Source: an uncultured Sanguibacteroides sp.
Lineage (GTDB): Bacteria > Bacteroidota > Bacteroidia > Bacteroidales > Marinifilaceae
Reading direction: 5' to 3'
Assembly: GCF_900543425.1 (NCBI RefSeq)
Contig: NZ_UQRQ01000010.1
Location: forward strand, 69,938 to 133,937
Length of the DNA: 64,000 nucleotides
A program made the position numbers and the translations under genes. How positions within the stretch are numbered: position 1 is the stretch's first letter; the number at the start of each line of letters is the position of its first letter. Shown here one piece after another: positions 18,546 to 28,576 of the stretch. Under the pieces are notes generated by a model. The model saw only the letters and a list, made by a program, of their open reading frames with translations. It searched no databases and was not told the origin of the DNA.

Positions 18546-19340
18546 TTATATCATTTTCGTTTTTCTCATAATCCACCGAACCACCCCCAACGGAAGAAAA
18601 AATAAAAAAAACATAAAAAAATAATTCACCAACCCGGGCATCATCCAGGCTCGCTTACGAAACATTCCCCGTATCGCCCGACGAGCCAATCTTTGAGGAG
18701 TCATCATAACCCCCAAACGTAAAGCCAACTTCTGCAACCGCTTACTCAAATGATAAAGATCCGTCGCTATCGCCCCGGGACATAATACCGTCACGTAAAC
18801 ACCATAATCCAGCATTTCCAAACGAAAAGCCCTGGAGAAACACTTTAAGAAGCATTTGGTAGAAGCATACAACGAAATCCCCGGATAAGACAGCCAAGCC
18901 GACATGGAAGACATATTTAAAATATACCCCCGGCCCCGTACTTTCATATCTTCACCGAAATACCGACATAACATAGCAGGGGTAACCATGTGCAACAATA
19001 GCATTTTCTCCGTAACGGCAACAGGAAGATTCACCACCTTACTCAATTTAAACATACCCGCGTTATTCACCAATACCTCTATTTCCAAACTCCTCTCCTT
19101 ACAATACGCGTAAAGACGCTCCGCCGCATCCGTTACGGCCAAATCCATATACAAAGGGTATGTATCCACTCCATATTCCGCCGCCAGTTCCGCTCCGACC
19201 TCCTGAATCCGCTCTTCCTCATTACTCACGAGTACCAATCCGTATCCCCTCGATCCCAACTCCCTGGCATACTCTTTTCCGATTCCGGAACTCGCTCCCG
19301 TCACCAAGGCAAATTTTCCCTCTGGTTTATTTCTATCCAT
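18546..19340 (-). CDS. Short-chain dehydrogenase with C-terminal membrane segment, steroid-type operon
   Basis: The 264-residue SDR has TGASSGIGKEYARELGSRGY, NNAGMF, active-site Ser (NMSSMSAW) and YASTK. The C-terminus is hydrophobic (YFFMFFLFFLPLGVVRW) and probably anchors it to the membrane, as in 17-beta-HSD-type enzymes. Its place between the flavin reductase and the second SDR suggests oxidation or reduction of a hydroxyl or ketone on a steroid or bile-acid substrate. A generic lipid-modifying role is the alternative. Confidence 0.85.
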   Translation of the reverse strand: MDRNKPEGKFALVTGASSGIGKEYARELGSRGYGLVLVSNEEERIQEVGAELAAEYGVDTYPLYMDLAVTDAAERLYAYCKERSLEIEVLVNNAGMFKLSKVVNLPVAVTEKMLLLHMVTPAMLCRYFGEDMKVRGRGYILNMSSMSAWLSYPGISLYASTKCFLKCFSRAFRLEMLDYGVYVTVLCPGAIATDLYHLSKRLQKLALRLGVMMTPQRLARRAIRGMFRKRAWMMPGLVNYFFMFFLFFLPLGVVRWIMRKTKMI

Positions 19341-19379
19341 CTGCTTTACATTCTAACGATTCTATCTCAATAGCCAAGA

Positions 19380-20600
19380 TTATCCCTTTCTTCTTATCTT
19401 CTCAATCTCCCGTTCCAGCTTTCGAGGTAAATCTTTCATATGCTGATGACAAGCCATTTCCCGCGAATACATTCGGGCAATACAATAGTTCACATGTTCG
19501 CAGGCATTCCGGGCATGTTCGTCTCTCGCCATCCGGTTTACAAAATCAGGCTCGTTCAACAACGCTCTCGCCATAGACACAAACTCAAAGCCGGCATCCA
19601 GCACCATATCGATCTTTTCCCTGGATACCAATCCGCCGACATACACCAAGGGTAACTTAACCTCTTTTCTGAATTTTACCGCATCCTCAAAAAAGTAAGC
19701 TTCCCGGAAAGGAACCGTCGGAATCATAAACCGGCCGGCCATAGCAACTCCTATCGGCAACCAGAACTGTTGCATATAATGTGTCAATGTTTTTATCGGC
19801 ATAGCCCCCCGCATAACATACATGGGAGCACAACTCACAAATCCCCCGCTCAGGACCAGAGCATGTACACCGCCCTGTTCCAGTACTTTTGCCACCTCTA
19901 TACACTCATCAATATCCATTCCACCCTTAAACCCGTCCCTCATGTTCATCTTCACCAATACCGCCATATCATCCCCGGCTGCTTTCATAACCTCCTCGAT
20001 AGCCATTCGCGTAAACCGCATCCGGTTTTCCAACGAACCACCAAACTCGTCTTTCCGGTGGTTGGTATAAGGAGACAAGAATTGACTGAGCAAATACCCG
20101 TGTCCGGCATGAACCTCCACCGCATCGAAACCGGCCTCCCGGGCCATATTCACGGCACGGCCAAAAGCCTTGGCCATCTCGTATATCTCCTCTTTTTTCA
20201 TTCCCCGCACAAAGGTCGGCGAATAGATATTAAACCCGGTAGAGGCAGATATAGGCGTACACCCGGCCATTCCCGGCTTGGACATGTTACCGCAATGCCC
20301 GATTTGAACGGAAGCAGCAGCTCCCTCTTTATGTATATCATCCGTCAGACGACGTAAATCCGGAATAATTTCTGGTCTTAACCACAATTGATGCGGAAAA
20401 GACAAACCACTCCGCACGATAGCCGCGTAAGCGATCGTGGTCATTCCGATACCTCCCCTGGCCACGGAACAATGATAATCGTGTAACATCTGAGAAGGGA
20501 CATTCCCCGGACACATACCCTCGAATGCCGCCGCTCGAATAGTTCGATTTCGTAACGTCAAAGGACCTATTACTCCCGGTGTAAACAAATTAGATGACAT
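19380..20600 (-). CDS. NADH:flavin oxidoreductase (old yellow enzyme family), candidate 3-oxo-delta4-steroid reductase
   Basis: The 406-residue TIM-barrel flavoenzyme begins LFTPGVIGPLTLRNRTIRAA, typical of the BaiCD/2,4-dienoyl-CoA-reductase branch. It has the HAGHGYLLSQFLSPYTNHR substrate-site motif and the later phosphate-binding VYVGGLVSRE. Cysteines near the C-terminus (ACEHVNYC ... MACHQH) could hold an Fe-S cluster. Unlike BaiCD or BaiH it stops after the barrel and lacks the C-terminal FAD/NAD module. Next to a 5-alpha-reductase gene, the inferred role is the matching 5-beta-reduction of 3-oxo-delta4 bile acids or steroids. Confidence 0.85.
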   Translation of the reverse strand: MSSNLFTPGVIGPLTLRNRTIRAAAFEGMCPGNVPSQMLHDYHCSVARGGIGMTTIAYAAIVRSGLSFPHQLWLRPEIIPDLRRLTDDIHKEGAAASVQIGHCGNMSKPGMAGCTPISASTGFNIYSPTFVRGMKKEEIYEMAKAFGRAVNMAREAGFDAVEVHAGHGYLLSQFLSPYTNHRKDEFGGSLENRMRFTRMAIEEVMKAAGDDMAVLVKMNMRDGFKGGMDIDECIEVAKVLEQGGVHALVLSGGFVSCAPMYVMRGAMPIKTLTHYMQQFWLPIGVAMAGRFMIPTVPFREAYFFEDAVKFRKEVKLPLVYVGGLVSREKIDMVLDAGFEFVSMARALLNEPDFVNRMARDEHARNACEHVNYCIARMYSREMACHQHMKDLPRKLEREIEKIRRKG

Positions 20601-20623
20601 AGTACTATTTTTTTATTGCTCTG

Positions 20624-21385
20624 TCAATATATAAACGGAAAAACCCGTTTTAAACGAGATTTCTCTATTTCATCGCCAAACATATGTTGATAACGCTGGT
20701 ATATGGAATGTGCCCGCGGAACCAAATTGGCCACGGTCCATATGACAAATACCAATCCGGCCCATGACCAGGTTAAAACGGCAAAACCGCTCCACTCCAC
20801 GATCTCCCCGAAATAATTGGCGGAAGTAACATAACGGAACATTCCTCCGCGAGGTAAATAATGCCCGCTATCTCCCGGTTTTCGCAAATTTCGGATAATA
20901 TGATCCGAATGAATATTAATCCCCATCCCCGCAAAAAATAAAATGCTTCCGATGATAAACTGGGGGGTCGTCAACCAGTCGGCAGTATACATGTCTTCCG
21001 GCGACAGGTAAAAAATCCATCCTCCCTGCATACAAGCGTTCAACATATTGAACACGATCCCCATAATCATAATTCCTATCGGCATCTTGCTCTTTCCTTT
21101 CAACAAAAGCGGAAAAATAAAAGAACGCTGGAAATAATGAAGCTCGAAATAGAGAAAAAACAACAAGGGAACAATCTCGAAGCGACGACCGGAAAAATAC
21201 CAGAAAAGAAACATGGCCACAAAAACAGGTGACTCCATCAAAACCCATCCTATCCTGTTGTCAATCGGTCTTCCCCACTTTCCGTCGAAAAAAATTCCGT
21301 ATCCGGCCTTCACGAAATAGAGAACGATAAAAACAATTACCGCCAATACCGTCATCGAGATTAAAAAACTATCAAATGCCTCCAT
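20624..21385 (-). CDS. 3-oxo-5-alpha-steroid 4-dehydrogenase (5-alpha-reductase) family membrane enzyme
   Basis: The protein is about 253 residues from the Met at 21385 (MEAFDSFLISMTV); an upstream in-frame start at 21466 adds 27 residues without family support. It has about six membrane helices and the conserved C-terminal features of steroid 5-alpha-reductases: NIHSDHIIRNLRKPGD, YLPRGGMFRYVTSANYFGEI and EWSGFAVLTWS. These enzymes reduce the 4,5 double bond of 3-oxo-delta4 steroids with NADPH. It is the first gene of the four-gene operon. Related clusters in Odoribacteraceae and Parabacteroides have been linked to isoallolithocholic acid formation (established knowledge, not shown here). Confidence 0.88.
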   Translation of the reverse strand: MEAFDSFLISMTVLAVIVFIVLYFVKAGYGIFFDGKWGRPIDNRIGWVLMESPVFVAMFLFWYFSGRRFEIVPLLFFLYFELHYFQRSFIFPLLLKGKSKMPIGIMIMGIVFNMLNACMQGGWIFYLSPEDMYTADWLTTPQFIIGSILFFAGMGINIHSDHIIRNLRKPGDSGHYLPRGGMFRYVTSANYFGEIVEWSGFAVLTWSWAGLVFVIWTVANLVPRAHSIYQRYQHMFGDEIEKSRLKRVFPFIY

Positions 21386-21460
21386 ATATTGATTGTTGTC
21401 TAAATTTAGGCAAACATAACAAAAATTATGCCTGATTACTATAGGAATAGCAAAAAAAAA

Positions 21461-21504
21461 AGACATCCGAACGGCCTATCTCTTTCTCAACCTTCCGGAC
21501 GTCT
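21461..21504 (-). terminator. Intrinsic terminator after the CDGSH gene
   Basis: Imperfect arms AGACATCCGAACGG and CCTTCCGGACGTCT pair at 11 of 14 positions. On the minus strand the stem runs into ten T residues. It separates the CDGSH gene from the steroid-type operon. Confidence 0.75.
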
Positions 21505-21560
21505 CAAGTCCACCGATCTTTTCCGGATCGGTTCCTCCCCTCTATCAGTTCGTTATATTT

Positions 21561-22310
21561 TCATTTTTTCGGATTTTGAGGCAGATCATCCTGAAAATGA
21601 ATACTGGCATGAGAACCGTCGCAAAACGGCTTATTGGAAGAAGCCCCGCAACGGCATAAAGTGACCCGGTTACGCAACTCGTATTCAACACCCTCGCTAT
21701 CATTCATCGGGATACCTCCTTTCACCCATAACGGACCGCTGCAATCCTCTGCCGGATCTTCGATTAAACTCAACGCCGGCTTCAAAGGATGTTCGATAAA
21801 TTTCCCCTTCTCTTTATCCCATGCCTTCAATCTCCCGGCAGGACAATAATTGGCTTCACGGATCGTTAGTTCCCGAGCCTCCTCGTCATCCGATTCCCCC
21901 ACCAAATTCCATACCCTTCCGTAAGCATCACAAAAACGGGCAAAAGCACAATACCTTTCGTTATCCGTTAAATCCAATGTAGGTCCTTCAATAACGTCGG
22001 CACCCTCCAACAAAGGTATATTATCAGCCGTCAAAGTCGGATCCCAATCCGCCGTCAAATGAGCTCCATCGCAATAAGGTTTATGTTTCGAAGCCCCGCA
22101 ACGACATAAAGCCGTCGGCTCGTCCGTCGTCGGATAACTCTCTCCGGCAGCATATTCCCATGAACTTCCTTCCTCGTTCGGCATAATGAATTCCTGTTTC
22201 AATGGAGGTTGTCCATATACAAAATAAGGACCTTTCCGATCGATAACTATAGAGTATTTACTATCGGCCTTGGGGGTCCCCGGTTCTACATTACGTTTTT
22301 CTTGTGTCAT
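21561..22310 (-). CDS. Double CDGSH iron-sulfur protein
   Basis: The 249-residue protein has two CDGSH 2Fe-2S motifs of the C-x-C-x8-C-x3-H form: LCRCGASKHKPYCDGAH around residues 87-104 and LCRCGASSNKPFCDGSH near 217-234. A leading segment (KYSIVIDRKGPYFVYGQPPL) and a middle domain with several cysteines lie before and between them. CDGSH proteins are electron-transfer or redox-sensing proteins with pH-labile clusters. The tandem arrangement is typical of bacterial MitoNEET-related proteins. It is monocistronic and closed by its own terminator. Confidence 0.9.
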   Translation of the reverse strand: MTQEKRNVEPGTPKADSKYSIVIDRKGPYFVYGQPPLKQEFIMPNEEGSSWEYAAGESYPTTDEPTALCRCGASKHKPYCDGAHLTADWDPTLTADNIPLLEGADVIEGPTLDLTDNERYCAFARFCDAYGRVWNLVGESDDEEARELTIREANYCPAGRLKAWDKEKGKFIEHPLKPALSLIEDPAEDCSGPLWVKGGIPMNDSEGVEYELRNRVTLCRCGASSNKPFCDGSHASIHFQDDLPQNPKK

Positions 22311-22371
22311 GACATATAGATTTGATTATGATCTGTATACGATAAAAAACATTATTTTGTTTCCGGAATCG

Positions 22372-23139
22372 TTACCTTTCTCGGGTAAAAATATAGTGTT
22401 GCTCGTCGGAAAGATCCGCGTTAAAAGCAAATCCTTTCCAGGTGAAGGATTTTAAATCCTCCGGATCCTCGATCTGATCCCGCACGATATAACCCGTCAT
22501 CATCCCCCGGGCCATCTTGGCATAAGTACGAACGGTTTCCCATTTCCCGTTTCTGAACTCCTGAAATTCAGGAGTAACCACTCTTACCTCCTCGTTGATT
22601 CGGTCCATCCGTAAAGCTCCCAGAATATCCAGACTGGCCAAATTCACGAGAATACCGCCGGCCTTAAGAACATCTTCGATCAAAAGCCGGGTTAATTTAG
22701 GTTGCCAATAGTCGTATAAATTCTTCCCTTCTACCTTGTCCAATTTCAAAGTATAAGCGATACGATAGGCCTGAATCAAATCCAAAGGACGCACCAAGCC
22801 GTACAAAGTCGAAACGATACGTACGTGATCCTGCACGTAATTGAAATCGGCTTCGGTAAAAGAGGATGTGTCCATAGCCTTAAAAACCGTTCCGTCATAA
22901 GCAATAATAGCCTGCTTACGAGGACTCGACAAGGATCCGAACCGTTGATACCGTTGATAGCTCTCTTCTGCCAACTTATCGCTTATCTTAAGCAAACGAG
23001 CCAACTCGGACACGGAATACTTTCGCATCCGGTCCGCAAGGAATTCGGCTTCGGCAGCGTATAACGGCGTCGTATGAGGTATATCTTGTTCGACCAATGA
23101 CATGTTCATGGTCTTGGCAGGAGATAACAGTACCAACAT
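22372..23139 (-). CDS. yaaA: Peroxide stress protein YaaA (UPF0246)
   Basis: The 255-residue protein has the full family signature: LVLLSPAKTMNM at the N-terminus, AIIAYDGTVFKAMD, VRIVSTLYGLVRPLDLIQAY and ARGMMTGYIV near the end. YaaA in E. coli lowers free iron under hydrogen peroxide stress. It directly follows the HMA-domain gene (2 bp between) and the copper ATPase on the same strand, so it may share a metal-stress transcript. Confidence 0.95.
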   Translation of the reverse strand: MLVLLSPAKTMNMSLVEQDIPHTTPLYAAEAEFLADRMRKYSVSELARLLKISDKLAEESYQRYQRFGSLSSPRKQAIIAYDGTVFKAMDTSSFTEADFNYVQDHVRIVSTLYGLVRPLDLIQAYRIAYTLKLDKVEGKNLYDYWQPKLTRLLIEDVLKAGGILVNLASLDILGALRMDRINEEVRVVTPEFQEFRNGKWETVRTYAKMARGMMTGYIVRDQIEDPEDLKSFTWKGFAFNADLSDEQHYIFTRER

Positions 23140-23140
23140 C

Positions 23141-23356
23141 CTACCTCAGCTCCTCAATCTTATACCCGACACCGGAAACAGCTTTTATCACGGAATCCGT
23201 ATCCCCGGTTTTCAACGTTACCGTCAATACCCGTTCCGGAGAATTTAAATCAACAGACCATTCGGTCACATCTTTCAAACTATTCAACAAAGGGGTAACC
23301 TTAGCTACACACCCTCCGCATTTTAATGTCGTTTTAAATCTAAATTTTTTTTCCAT
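23141..23356 (-). CDS. Small HMA-domain metal-binding protein (copper chaperone-like)
   Basis: The 71-residue protein is a single heavy-metal-associated domain with the metal site KCGGCVAKV (C-x2-C) after the first strand and the VSGVGYKIEEL ending typical of Atx1/CopZ folds. The site lacks the usual Met before the first Cys. It is placed 24 bp after copA, so the likely role is copper delivery to, or buffering for, the ATPase. Confidence 0.88.
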   Translation of the reverse strand: MEKKFRFKTTLKCGGCVAKVTPLLNSLKDVTEWSVDLNSPERVLTVTLKTGDTDSVIKAVSGVGYKIEELR

Positions 23357-23380
23357 ACCTTTTCATTTAAATTTTTCTCG

Positions 23381-25609
23381 TTACAAACCTTTAAATCTGA
23401 TACGTAAACTATTCGTTACGACCGAAACCGAACTGAATGCCATAGCCGCAGCAGCAATCATCGGATTCAAAAGGAAACCGGTAAAAGGATACAATACTCC
23501 CGCGGCCAAAGGTATTCCGATCACGTTATATATAAAAGCCCAGAACAGGTTCTGCCGGATCGTCCTTACCGTCTGCCTGGACAGATTTATTGCCTTGGGA
23601 AGGATATTCAAATCGGAAGTGATCAATGTCACCTTAGCCACATCCATAGCGATATCCGATCCTTTTCCCATTGCAATGCTTACGTCCGCCTGTGCCAACG
23701 CCTGCGAATCGTTTATGCCGTCCCCGACCATAGCCACGATTTTTCCCTCCTGTTGCAATTCCCGGACAAAATCAGCCTTATCCGAGGGCATTACTTCCGA
23801 TTTAAAATGACGTACACCCAGAACATCCGCCACCCGCCGGGCCGTTCGCGTATTGTCTCCAGTCAGCATATAAACTTCCACTCCCATTTCTTGCAGTGCC
23901 TTTATTGCCTGTCCGGAAGTGGACTTGATCTTATCGGCAATAGCAATAACGACAAGAACCGCTTCCCGCCCGGCAAAGAATACAACCGTTTTCCCTTCTT
24001 CTTCCCAACCGGATGCCAAAGCTTCCTCCTCTTCTGTCAATGCAATATGCATATCTGCCAACAGCCTGCGATTACCAACGCCATAAGCCTCCCCTCCTAC
24101 ATAGGCTATAACCCCTTTCCCCACACTTGTTTCGAAATCTTTTATCTCGACATCCGTAACAGGACTTTCCTTCAACGCCTCCACGACAGCATCCGCCAAA
24201 GGATGTTCCGAACGACGCTCGATAGCGGATAAAACACTTCGGTATTCCTCCCGTTTATCCACCCCTCTCCAACTCATATCGGTGACAACCGGTTGTCCTT
24301 CCGTAATCGTTCCCGTCTTGTCCAATACGATCGCATTTACCTGATGCATCATCTCCAACCCCTCCGCATCTTTAATCAAAATATTATTCTCGGCTCCCTT
24401 ACCTATTCCGACCATGATAGCGGTCGGCGTCGCCAAACCCAAAGCACAGGGACAAGCAATTACCAATACCGTAATAGAGGTCAACAAGGCATGTGTAAAC
24501 GCCTCTTCTCCCCCCGCAAGCATCCAAACAATAAAAGTCAATACGGCAATTCCCATAACTACCGGAACAAATATACCGGCAATCTTATCCACCAATTTCT
24601 GTACCGGAGCCTTACTTCCCTGTGCCTCCTGTACCATTTTGATGATATGAGCCAATATCGTCTCGTTTCCGACCTTTTCGGCCCGGAATCTGAAACTTCC
24701 TTTTTGGTTAATGGTTCCCGCGTAAACAATACCCCCGGTCGTCTTCTCCACCGGAATGGGTTCTCCCGTGATCATACTCTCGTCCACGAACGAAACGCCT
24801 TCCGTAACGGTTCCGTCCACCGGAATCTTATCTCCCGGCTTAACAACCAATACATCTCCGACCAAAACTTCTTTAATGGGGATTTCCACCTCCCGGCCAT
24901 CCTCTCCGATCTTCATCACGGTTTTCGGTTGCAACCCCATCAATTTCTTAATAGCGGTAGAAGTGCTGAATTTAGCCCTTGCTTCCAATAGCCGTCCCAA
25001 TAAAATCAAGGCAATAATAACGGCAGCAGCCTCATAATAAACATGTGCCTCTAATCCCCGATCGGTCCAGTATTCAGGCCAAATCGTATTAAACAGACTG
25101 AAAAGAAAAGCGACTCCCGTACTTACGGCCACCAACGTATCCATATTGGCTCGACCGTGCCTGAACTGTTTATAAGCATGTATAAAAAAATCACGGCCGA
25201 AAAAGAGCATCACGGGAAGAGTGAAGGCAAACATGATCCAATTACCGTAAGGCATATGCATAAAAAACATTCCGATCACAAAAACGGGAATGGCAAGCAA
25301 AATCGCCCCCGTAGTCTTTCGCTTTAACGAAAGATACTCTTCCTCCTGCAAACGTCCGGCCTCTTCCGGATCGTCCTGTTTTTCTATCACCAGTTCATAG
25401 CCGGCAGCCTCTACGGCTTTCTGCAGCTCCTCCGGCGTAACCGTCCGCGGATCGAAATCAACGAAAACGGTCGAATTGGATATATTAACTCTTGCTTCCT
25501 GAACTCCCTTTTGAGCACTTAAAGTCGACTCCACACTCACGGCACATGAAGCACAACTCATTCCTAATACCTGATAGGTTTCCCTTATATGACCTGTATG
25601 ATCTGACAT
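23381..25609 (-). CDS. copA: Copper-translocating P1B-type ATPase
   Basis: The 742-residue pump exports copper across the inner membrane. It has one N-terminal HMA domain (GMSCASC, C19 and C22), eight membrane segments with the CPC metal site ([15 protein letters not shown]), the phosphorylation motif DKTGT, the TGE actuator loop ([11 protein letters not shown]), SEHPLADA and [14 protein letters not shown]. The length and the CPC motif fit the Cu+-exporting subgroup. It precedes the HMA chaperone-like gene and yaaA. The gene symbol rests on family assignment. Confidence 0.95.
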   Translation of the reverse strand: MSDHTGHIRETYQVLGMSCASCAVSVESTLSAQKGVQEARVNISNSTVFVDFDPRTVTPEELQKAVEAAGYELVIEKQDDPEEAGRLQEEEYLSLKRKTTGAILLAIPVFVIGMFFMHMPYGNWIMFAFTLPVMLFFGRDFFIHAYKQFRHGRANMDTLVAVSTGVAFLFSLFNTIWPEYWTDRGLEAHVYYEAAAVIIALILLGRLLEARAKFSTSTAIKKLMGLQPKTVMKIGEDGREVEIPIKEVLVGDVLVVKPGDKIPVDGTVTEGVSFVDESMITGEPIPVEKTTGGIVYAGTINQKGSFRFRAEKVGNETILAHIIKMVQEAQGSKAPVQKLVDKIAGIFVPVVMGIAVLTFIVWMLAGGEEAFTHALLTSITVLVIACPCALGLATPTAIMVGIGKGAENNILIKDAEGLEMMHQVNAIVLDKTGTITEGQPVVTDMSWRGVDKREEYRSVLSAIERRSEHPLADAVVEALKESPVTDVEIKDFETSVGKGVIAYVGGEAYGVGNRRLLADMHIALTEEEEALASGWEEEGKTVVFFAGREAVLVVIAIADKIKSTSGQAIKALQEMGVEVYMLTGDNTRTARRVADVLGVRHFKSEVMPSDKADFVRELQQEGKIVAMVGDGINDSQALAQADVSIAMGKGSDIAMDVAKVTLITSDLNILPKAINLSRQTVRTIRQNLFWAFIYNVIGIPLAAGVLYPFTGFLLNPMIAAAAMAFSSVSVVTNSLRIRFKGL

Positions 25610-25668
25610 ATCGATTTTCCTTGATTCTACTATACGTTATTACATGGGTTTGGTTTCACCCCTACCAC

Positions 25669-25980
25669 CTACTTCCAGAACAGACACAACCAAATGCAAG
25701 GAGGTTTTTCTCCCGTTTTCTCTACCCGGTGTTTACAATGTTTCGGCAAAAATAAATAGTCCCCTTGCTTTAGTTCCTTCCATTCTCCCTCCACATTTAA
25801 CACGGCCTCTCCTTGTACGATCATCACCCACTCGTCTTCCTCCTGGTCATACCAAAAACCCTCGGGAGATACCTGTCCCGTGGAAACAATTCGTTCTACG
25901 CGAACATTTTCCTTACGCAACAAAACGGTCACCAGCTCCTTGCTTCCCGCCTGTCCGATCGCCTCGTAAATTGATTTCAT
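25669..25980 (-). CDS. Cupin-domain protein
   Basis: From the Met at 25980 (MKSIYEAIGQ) this ~103-residue protein is a single cupin barrel; an upstream start at 26010 would add ten mainly charged residues. Visible motifs are PEGFWYDQEEDEWVMIVQGE (motif 1, with Glu but few His) and GDYLFLPKHCKHRV (motif 2, with His residues). Such small cupins bind a metal and act as dioxygenases, isomerases or sensors. It lies upstream of copA on the same strand, but no function can be named. Confidence 0.85.
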   Translation of the reverse strand: MKSIYEAIGQAGSKELVTVLLRKENVRVERIVSTGQVSPEGFWYDQEEDEWVMIVQGEAVLNVEGEWKELKQGDYLFLPKHCKHRVEKTGEKPPCIWLCLFWK

Positions 25981-26141
25981 TCCTCTTTTTTCTTTCATAC
26001 AAGTATACAACTTTCTGCATTTAAAAAAAAGAGCATTTTATTAAAAAATACAGCACTTTTTCACGTTTTTATTCCGCCGTTATCTATGATACCTGCCGAA
26101 AAAATCCGGATAAATCAGTACAACAACACAGAACAGCGGAA

Positions 26142-27812
26142 TTACAAGAAAAGCATTAAGATAACCTGGGCCATAATCACCCGGACAAACATAGTCAACG
26201 GGTATACGGTAGCATATGCAACAGATGGAGTGTCCCCATCTACCGTTGAGTTTATATAATTCAGGGCCATCGGGTTGGACATACTGCCGCATAACATACC
26301 GGCAACCGAACCGAAGTCCACCTTTATCACGCTTACGGATAAGATAGCTACCAACACCACGGGAACAAAAGTGATCGCGAATCCCAAACCTACCCACAAC
26401 AAACCTTCCGGTCTGAAAACAGTATCGAAAAAATGAACACCCGCATCCAGCCCGAGACAAGCCAAATACATCGACAACCCCAAGCCCCTCAACATCAGAT
26501 TGGCACTAATGGTCGTGTAAGTAATCATATGAATCCGAGGCCCGAAAGCCCCTACAAGAATCCCGACAACAATCGGCCCTCCGGCCAATCCTAATTTTAC
26601 CGGAAAGCTGATCCCCGGAATAGCTAAGGGTATGGAACCCAAAAGCAAACCGACAACCATCCCGACAAAAACCGATACCAGATTCGGTTCGTCCAAGTCT
26701 TTCACGGCATTTCCAAGTACCTTCTCCACGTTAGCAATGGCAGCAGCTTCCCCCACCACGGTCAATCGATCTCCTAACTGAAGCGTCAAATCGGGTGTCG
26801 GTAACAGGGTTATACCCGACCGGTAAATACGGGTAATATTGATACCATACTGGTTTCTCAAACGTAACGCCCCTAATTTCTTCCCGTTGATCTCCGAACT
26901 GGTCACTACAATCCGATGAGACTCCAATTGACTATCGATGGCATCCCAATCGATATCTTCTTTATTCCAATCCTGACTATCTAATTCACCGATAACAACC
27001 TCCAAAGATTTCACCTCACTCTCGGTCGTAATCACTAAAATACGGTCTCCATCCTCCACGATCGTATCGGAAGCCGGAATAATTACTTTCCCATCCCTCC
27101 AAAGCCTTGATATAACGAATCTTTTGGATAATAATTTGGCCATATCCTTTATCGATTTATTAAAGATTCCCGGATTACTCACCCGAAACCCGACAATAAT
27201 GGTCTTTTTGGTTTTATCTTCGTTTCCCCGCTTAAAGAATATACGAGAGGCAAACAGTTTCCGAATCATAATCAAGGCAATAATCACGCCGACAACACCC
27301 AAGGGATAAGTCACCGCACAACTCAAAGCCAGATCCGAAGACAAATAGGCCGGATCATTGATCTGCTTTAACGTCTGCTGAGCCGCCCCCAATGCAGGCG
27401 TATTGGTCACAGCCCCGCTTAATATTCCAACCATATCCGGTAAAGAGACTCCCGTTGTCCAATGAAATAGCAACGTCATAGCCACTCCTAAAATAACCAC
27501 AATCATAGCCAACAGGTTCAACCGTATTCCGGCCTTGCCCAAGGAAGCGAAAAAACCCGGGCCGACCTGCAATCCCAAAGCATACACGAAGAGGATCAAC
27601 CCGAAACTCTCCGCGTAATTCAACATCTGCGGATCGATCGTTAATCCCAAATGCCCCGCCATGATTCCGGCAAAAAACACAAACGTCACGCCCAACGACA
27701 CACCCCAAAGCGTAATTTTACCCAAAACCAATCCTATTGCCGAAACTAACGAAACGACAATAACAGCCTGTATGACAGAATGTTCTACTAATATCTCATT
27801 TAACCATTCCAT
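26142..27812 (-). CDS. AspT/YidE-type putative transporter with two TrkA-C domains
   Basis: The 556-residue protein has the aspartate:alanine-exchanger layout. A block of about five helices (1-~190) precedes two cytoplasmic RCK/TrkA-C domains (about 205-375; VISRLWRDGKVIIPASDTIV and INITRIYRSGITLLP), and a second membrane block closes the protein, with the duplicated motif GxxSNPxAL/TNTPAL in each half (SGAVTNTPALGAAQQ and GSMSNPMALNYI). Members exchange dicarboxylates or amino acids. E. coli YidE and YbjL are homologues of unknown substrate. It is monocistronic. Confidence 0.9.
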   Translation of the reverse strand: MEWLNEILVEHSVIQAVIVVSLVSAIGLVLGKITLWGVSLGVTFVFFAGIMAGHLGLTIDPQMLNYAESFGLILFVYALGLQVGPGFFASLGKAGIRLNLLAMIVVILGVAMTLLFHWTTGVSLPDMVGILSGAVTNTPALGAAQQTLKQINDPAYLSSDLALSCAVTYPLGVVGVIIALIMIRKLFASRIFFKRGNEDKTKKTIIVGFRVSNPGIFNKSIKDMAKLLSKRFVISRLWRDGKVIIPASDTIVEDGDRILVITTESEVKSLEVVIGELDSQDWNKEDIDWDAIDSQLESHRIVVTSSEINGKKLGALRLRNQYGINITRIYRSGITLLPTPDLTLQLGDRLTVVGEAAAIANVEKVLGNAVKDLDEPNLVSVFVGMVVGLLLGSIPLAIPGISFPVKLGLAGGPIVVGILVGAFGPRIHMITYTTISANLMLRGLGLSMYLACLGLDAGVHFFDTVFRPEGLLWVGLGFAITFVPVVLVAILSVSVIKVDFGSVAGMLCGSMSNPMALNYINSTVDGDTPSVAYATVYPLTMFVRVIMAQVILMLFL

Positions 27813-27899
27813 ACTTTATTCCTATCCGAAAAATCCCGCAAAGAAAATAATAAAAAATAAAACTTCATCCTCCTTTTACGAAAAACTCTCCTAAAGATA

Positions 27900-28545
27900 C
27901 ATCTTAATTGTAGATTAAAAGAATGAAGAGATGAAAAGACTAAAGGATTTAGGGATTAGGTGATTCTGTGATTGAAAGATTTACGATTTCGGATTTTAGA
28001 TTTATGATTTAAAGAAGCAAGGGATTTGGGGATTAAAGGATTCAGGGATTGAGTGATTGGGGATTAAAGAGATTTACGATTTCGGATTTTAGATTGACGA
28101 TTTAAAGAAGCAAGGGATTCGGGGATTAAAGGATTCAGTGATTGGGGATTAAGGGGGAAGGGCTAAAAACGAAGGGGCATCAATAGTGAACGGCGAGCGT
28201 CGTGTTCGGTTTGAGAAACGGCCAACCGACGGATTGTTTGAGCGAAGCGAGTCCCGGAGGATAGTGAACGCAAACCGGCTACACGACCGACGGAAACGTC
28301 CAGCCCCGAAGGGTTTAGCCCTCTCTATTGCAAATGAAAAGATGAAGGTGGAAGATTTATGATTTCGGATTTTAGATTGACGATTTAAAGAATCAAGGGA
28401 TTTAGGGATTAGGTGATTCTGTGATTGGGGATTAAAGAGATTTACGATTTCAGATTTTAGATTTATGATTTAAAGAAGCAAGAGATTCGGGGATTAAAGG
28501 ATTCAGTGATTGAGTGATTGGGGGATAGTCTTGTTGTCTTGTCCT
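27900..28545. repeat. Dispersed intergenic repeat block (copy 2)
   Basis: No gene is visible. The block holds at least four copies of the GATTT(C/A)(G/A)GATTTTAGATT word (near 27985, 28078, 28361 and 28446) interspersed with GGGATTAAAGGATTCAGTG words, and encloses fold-back element copy 2. It ends where the small CRISPR array begins. Confidence 0.8.
28158..28322. repeat. 165-bp fold-back element, copy 2
   Basis: It has the same ends (AAGGGCTAAA / TTTAGCCCT) and the same length as the copy at 10599-10763. In this copy CGGTTTG on the left can pair with CAAACCG on the right; in copy 1 the right arm has changed, so pairing is weaker there. Confidence 0.7.
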
Positions 28546-28576
28546 AAAAAAGTTTAGGAGTTAATTCTGATTTATA

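Noticed and set aside
21385..21466. Upstream start of the 5-alpha-reductase gene
   Set aside because: The added 27 residues have no counterpart in the family, and the Met at 21385 precedes the first membrane helix as expected.
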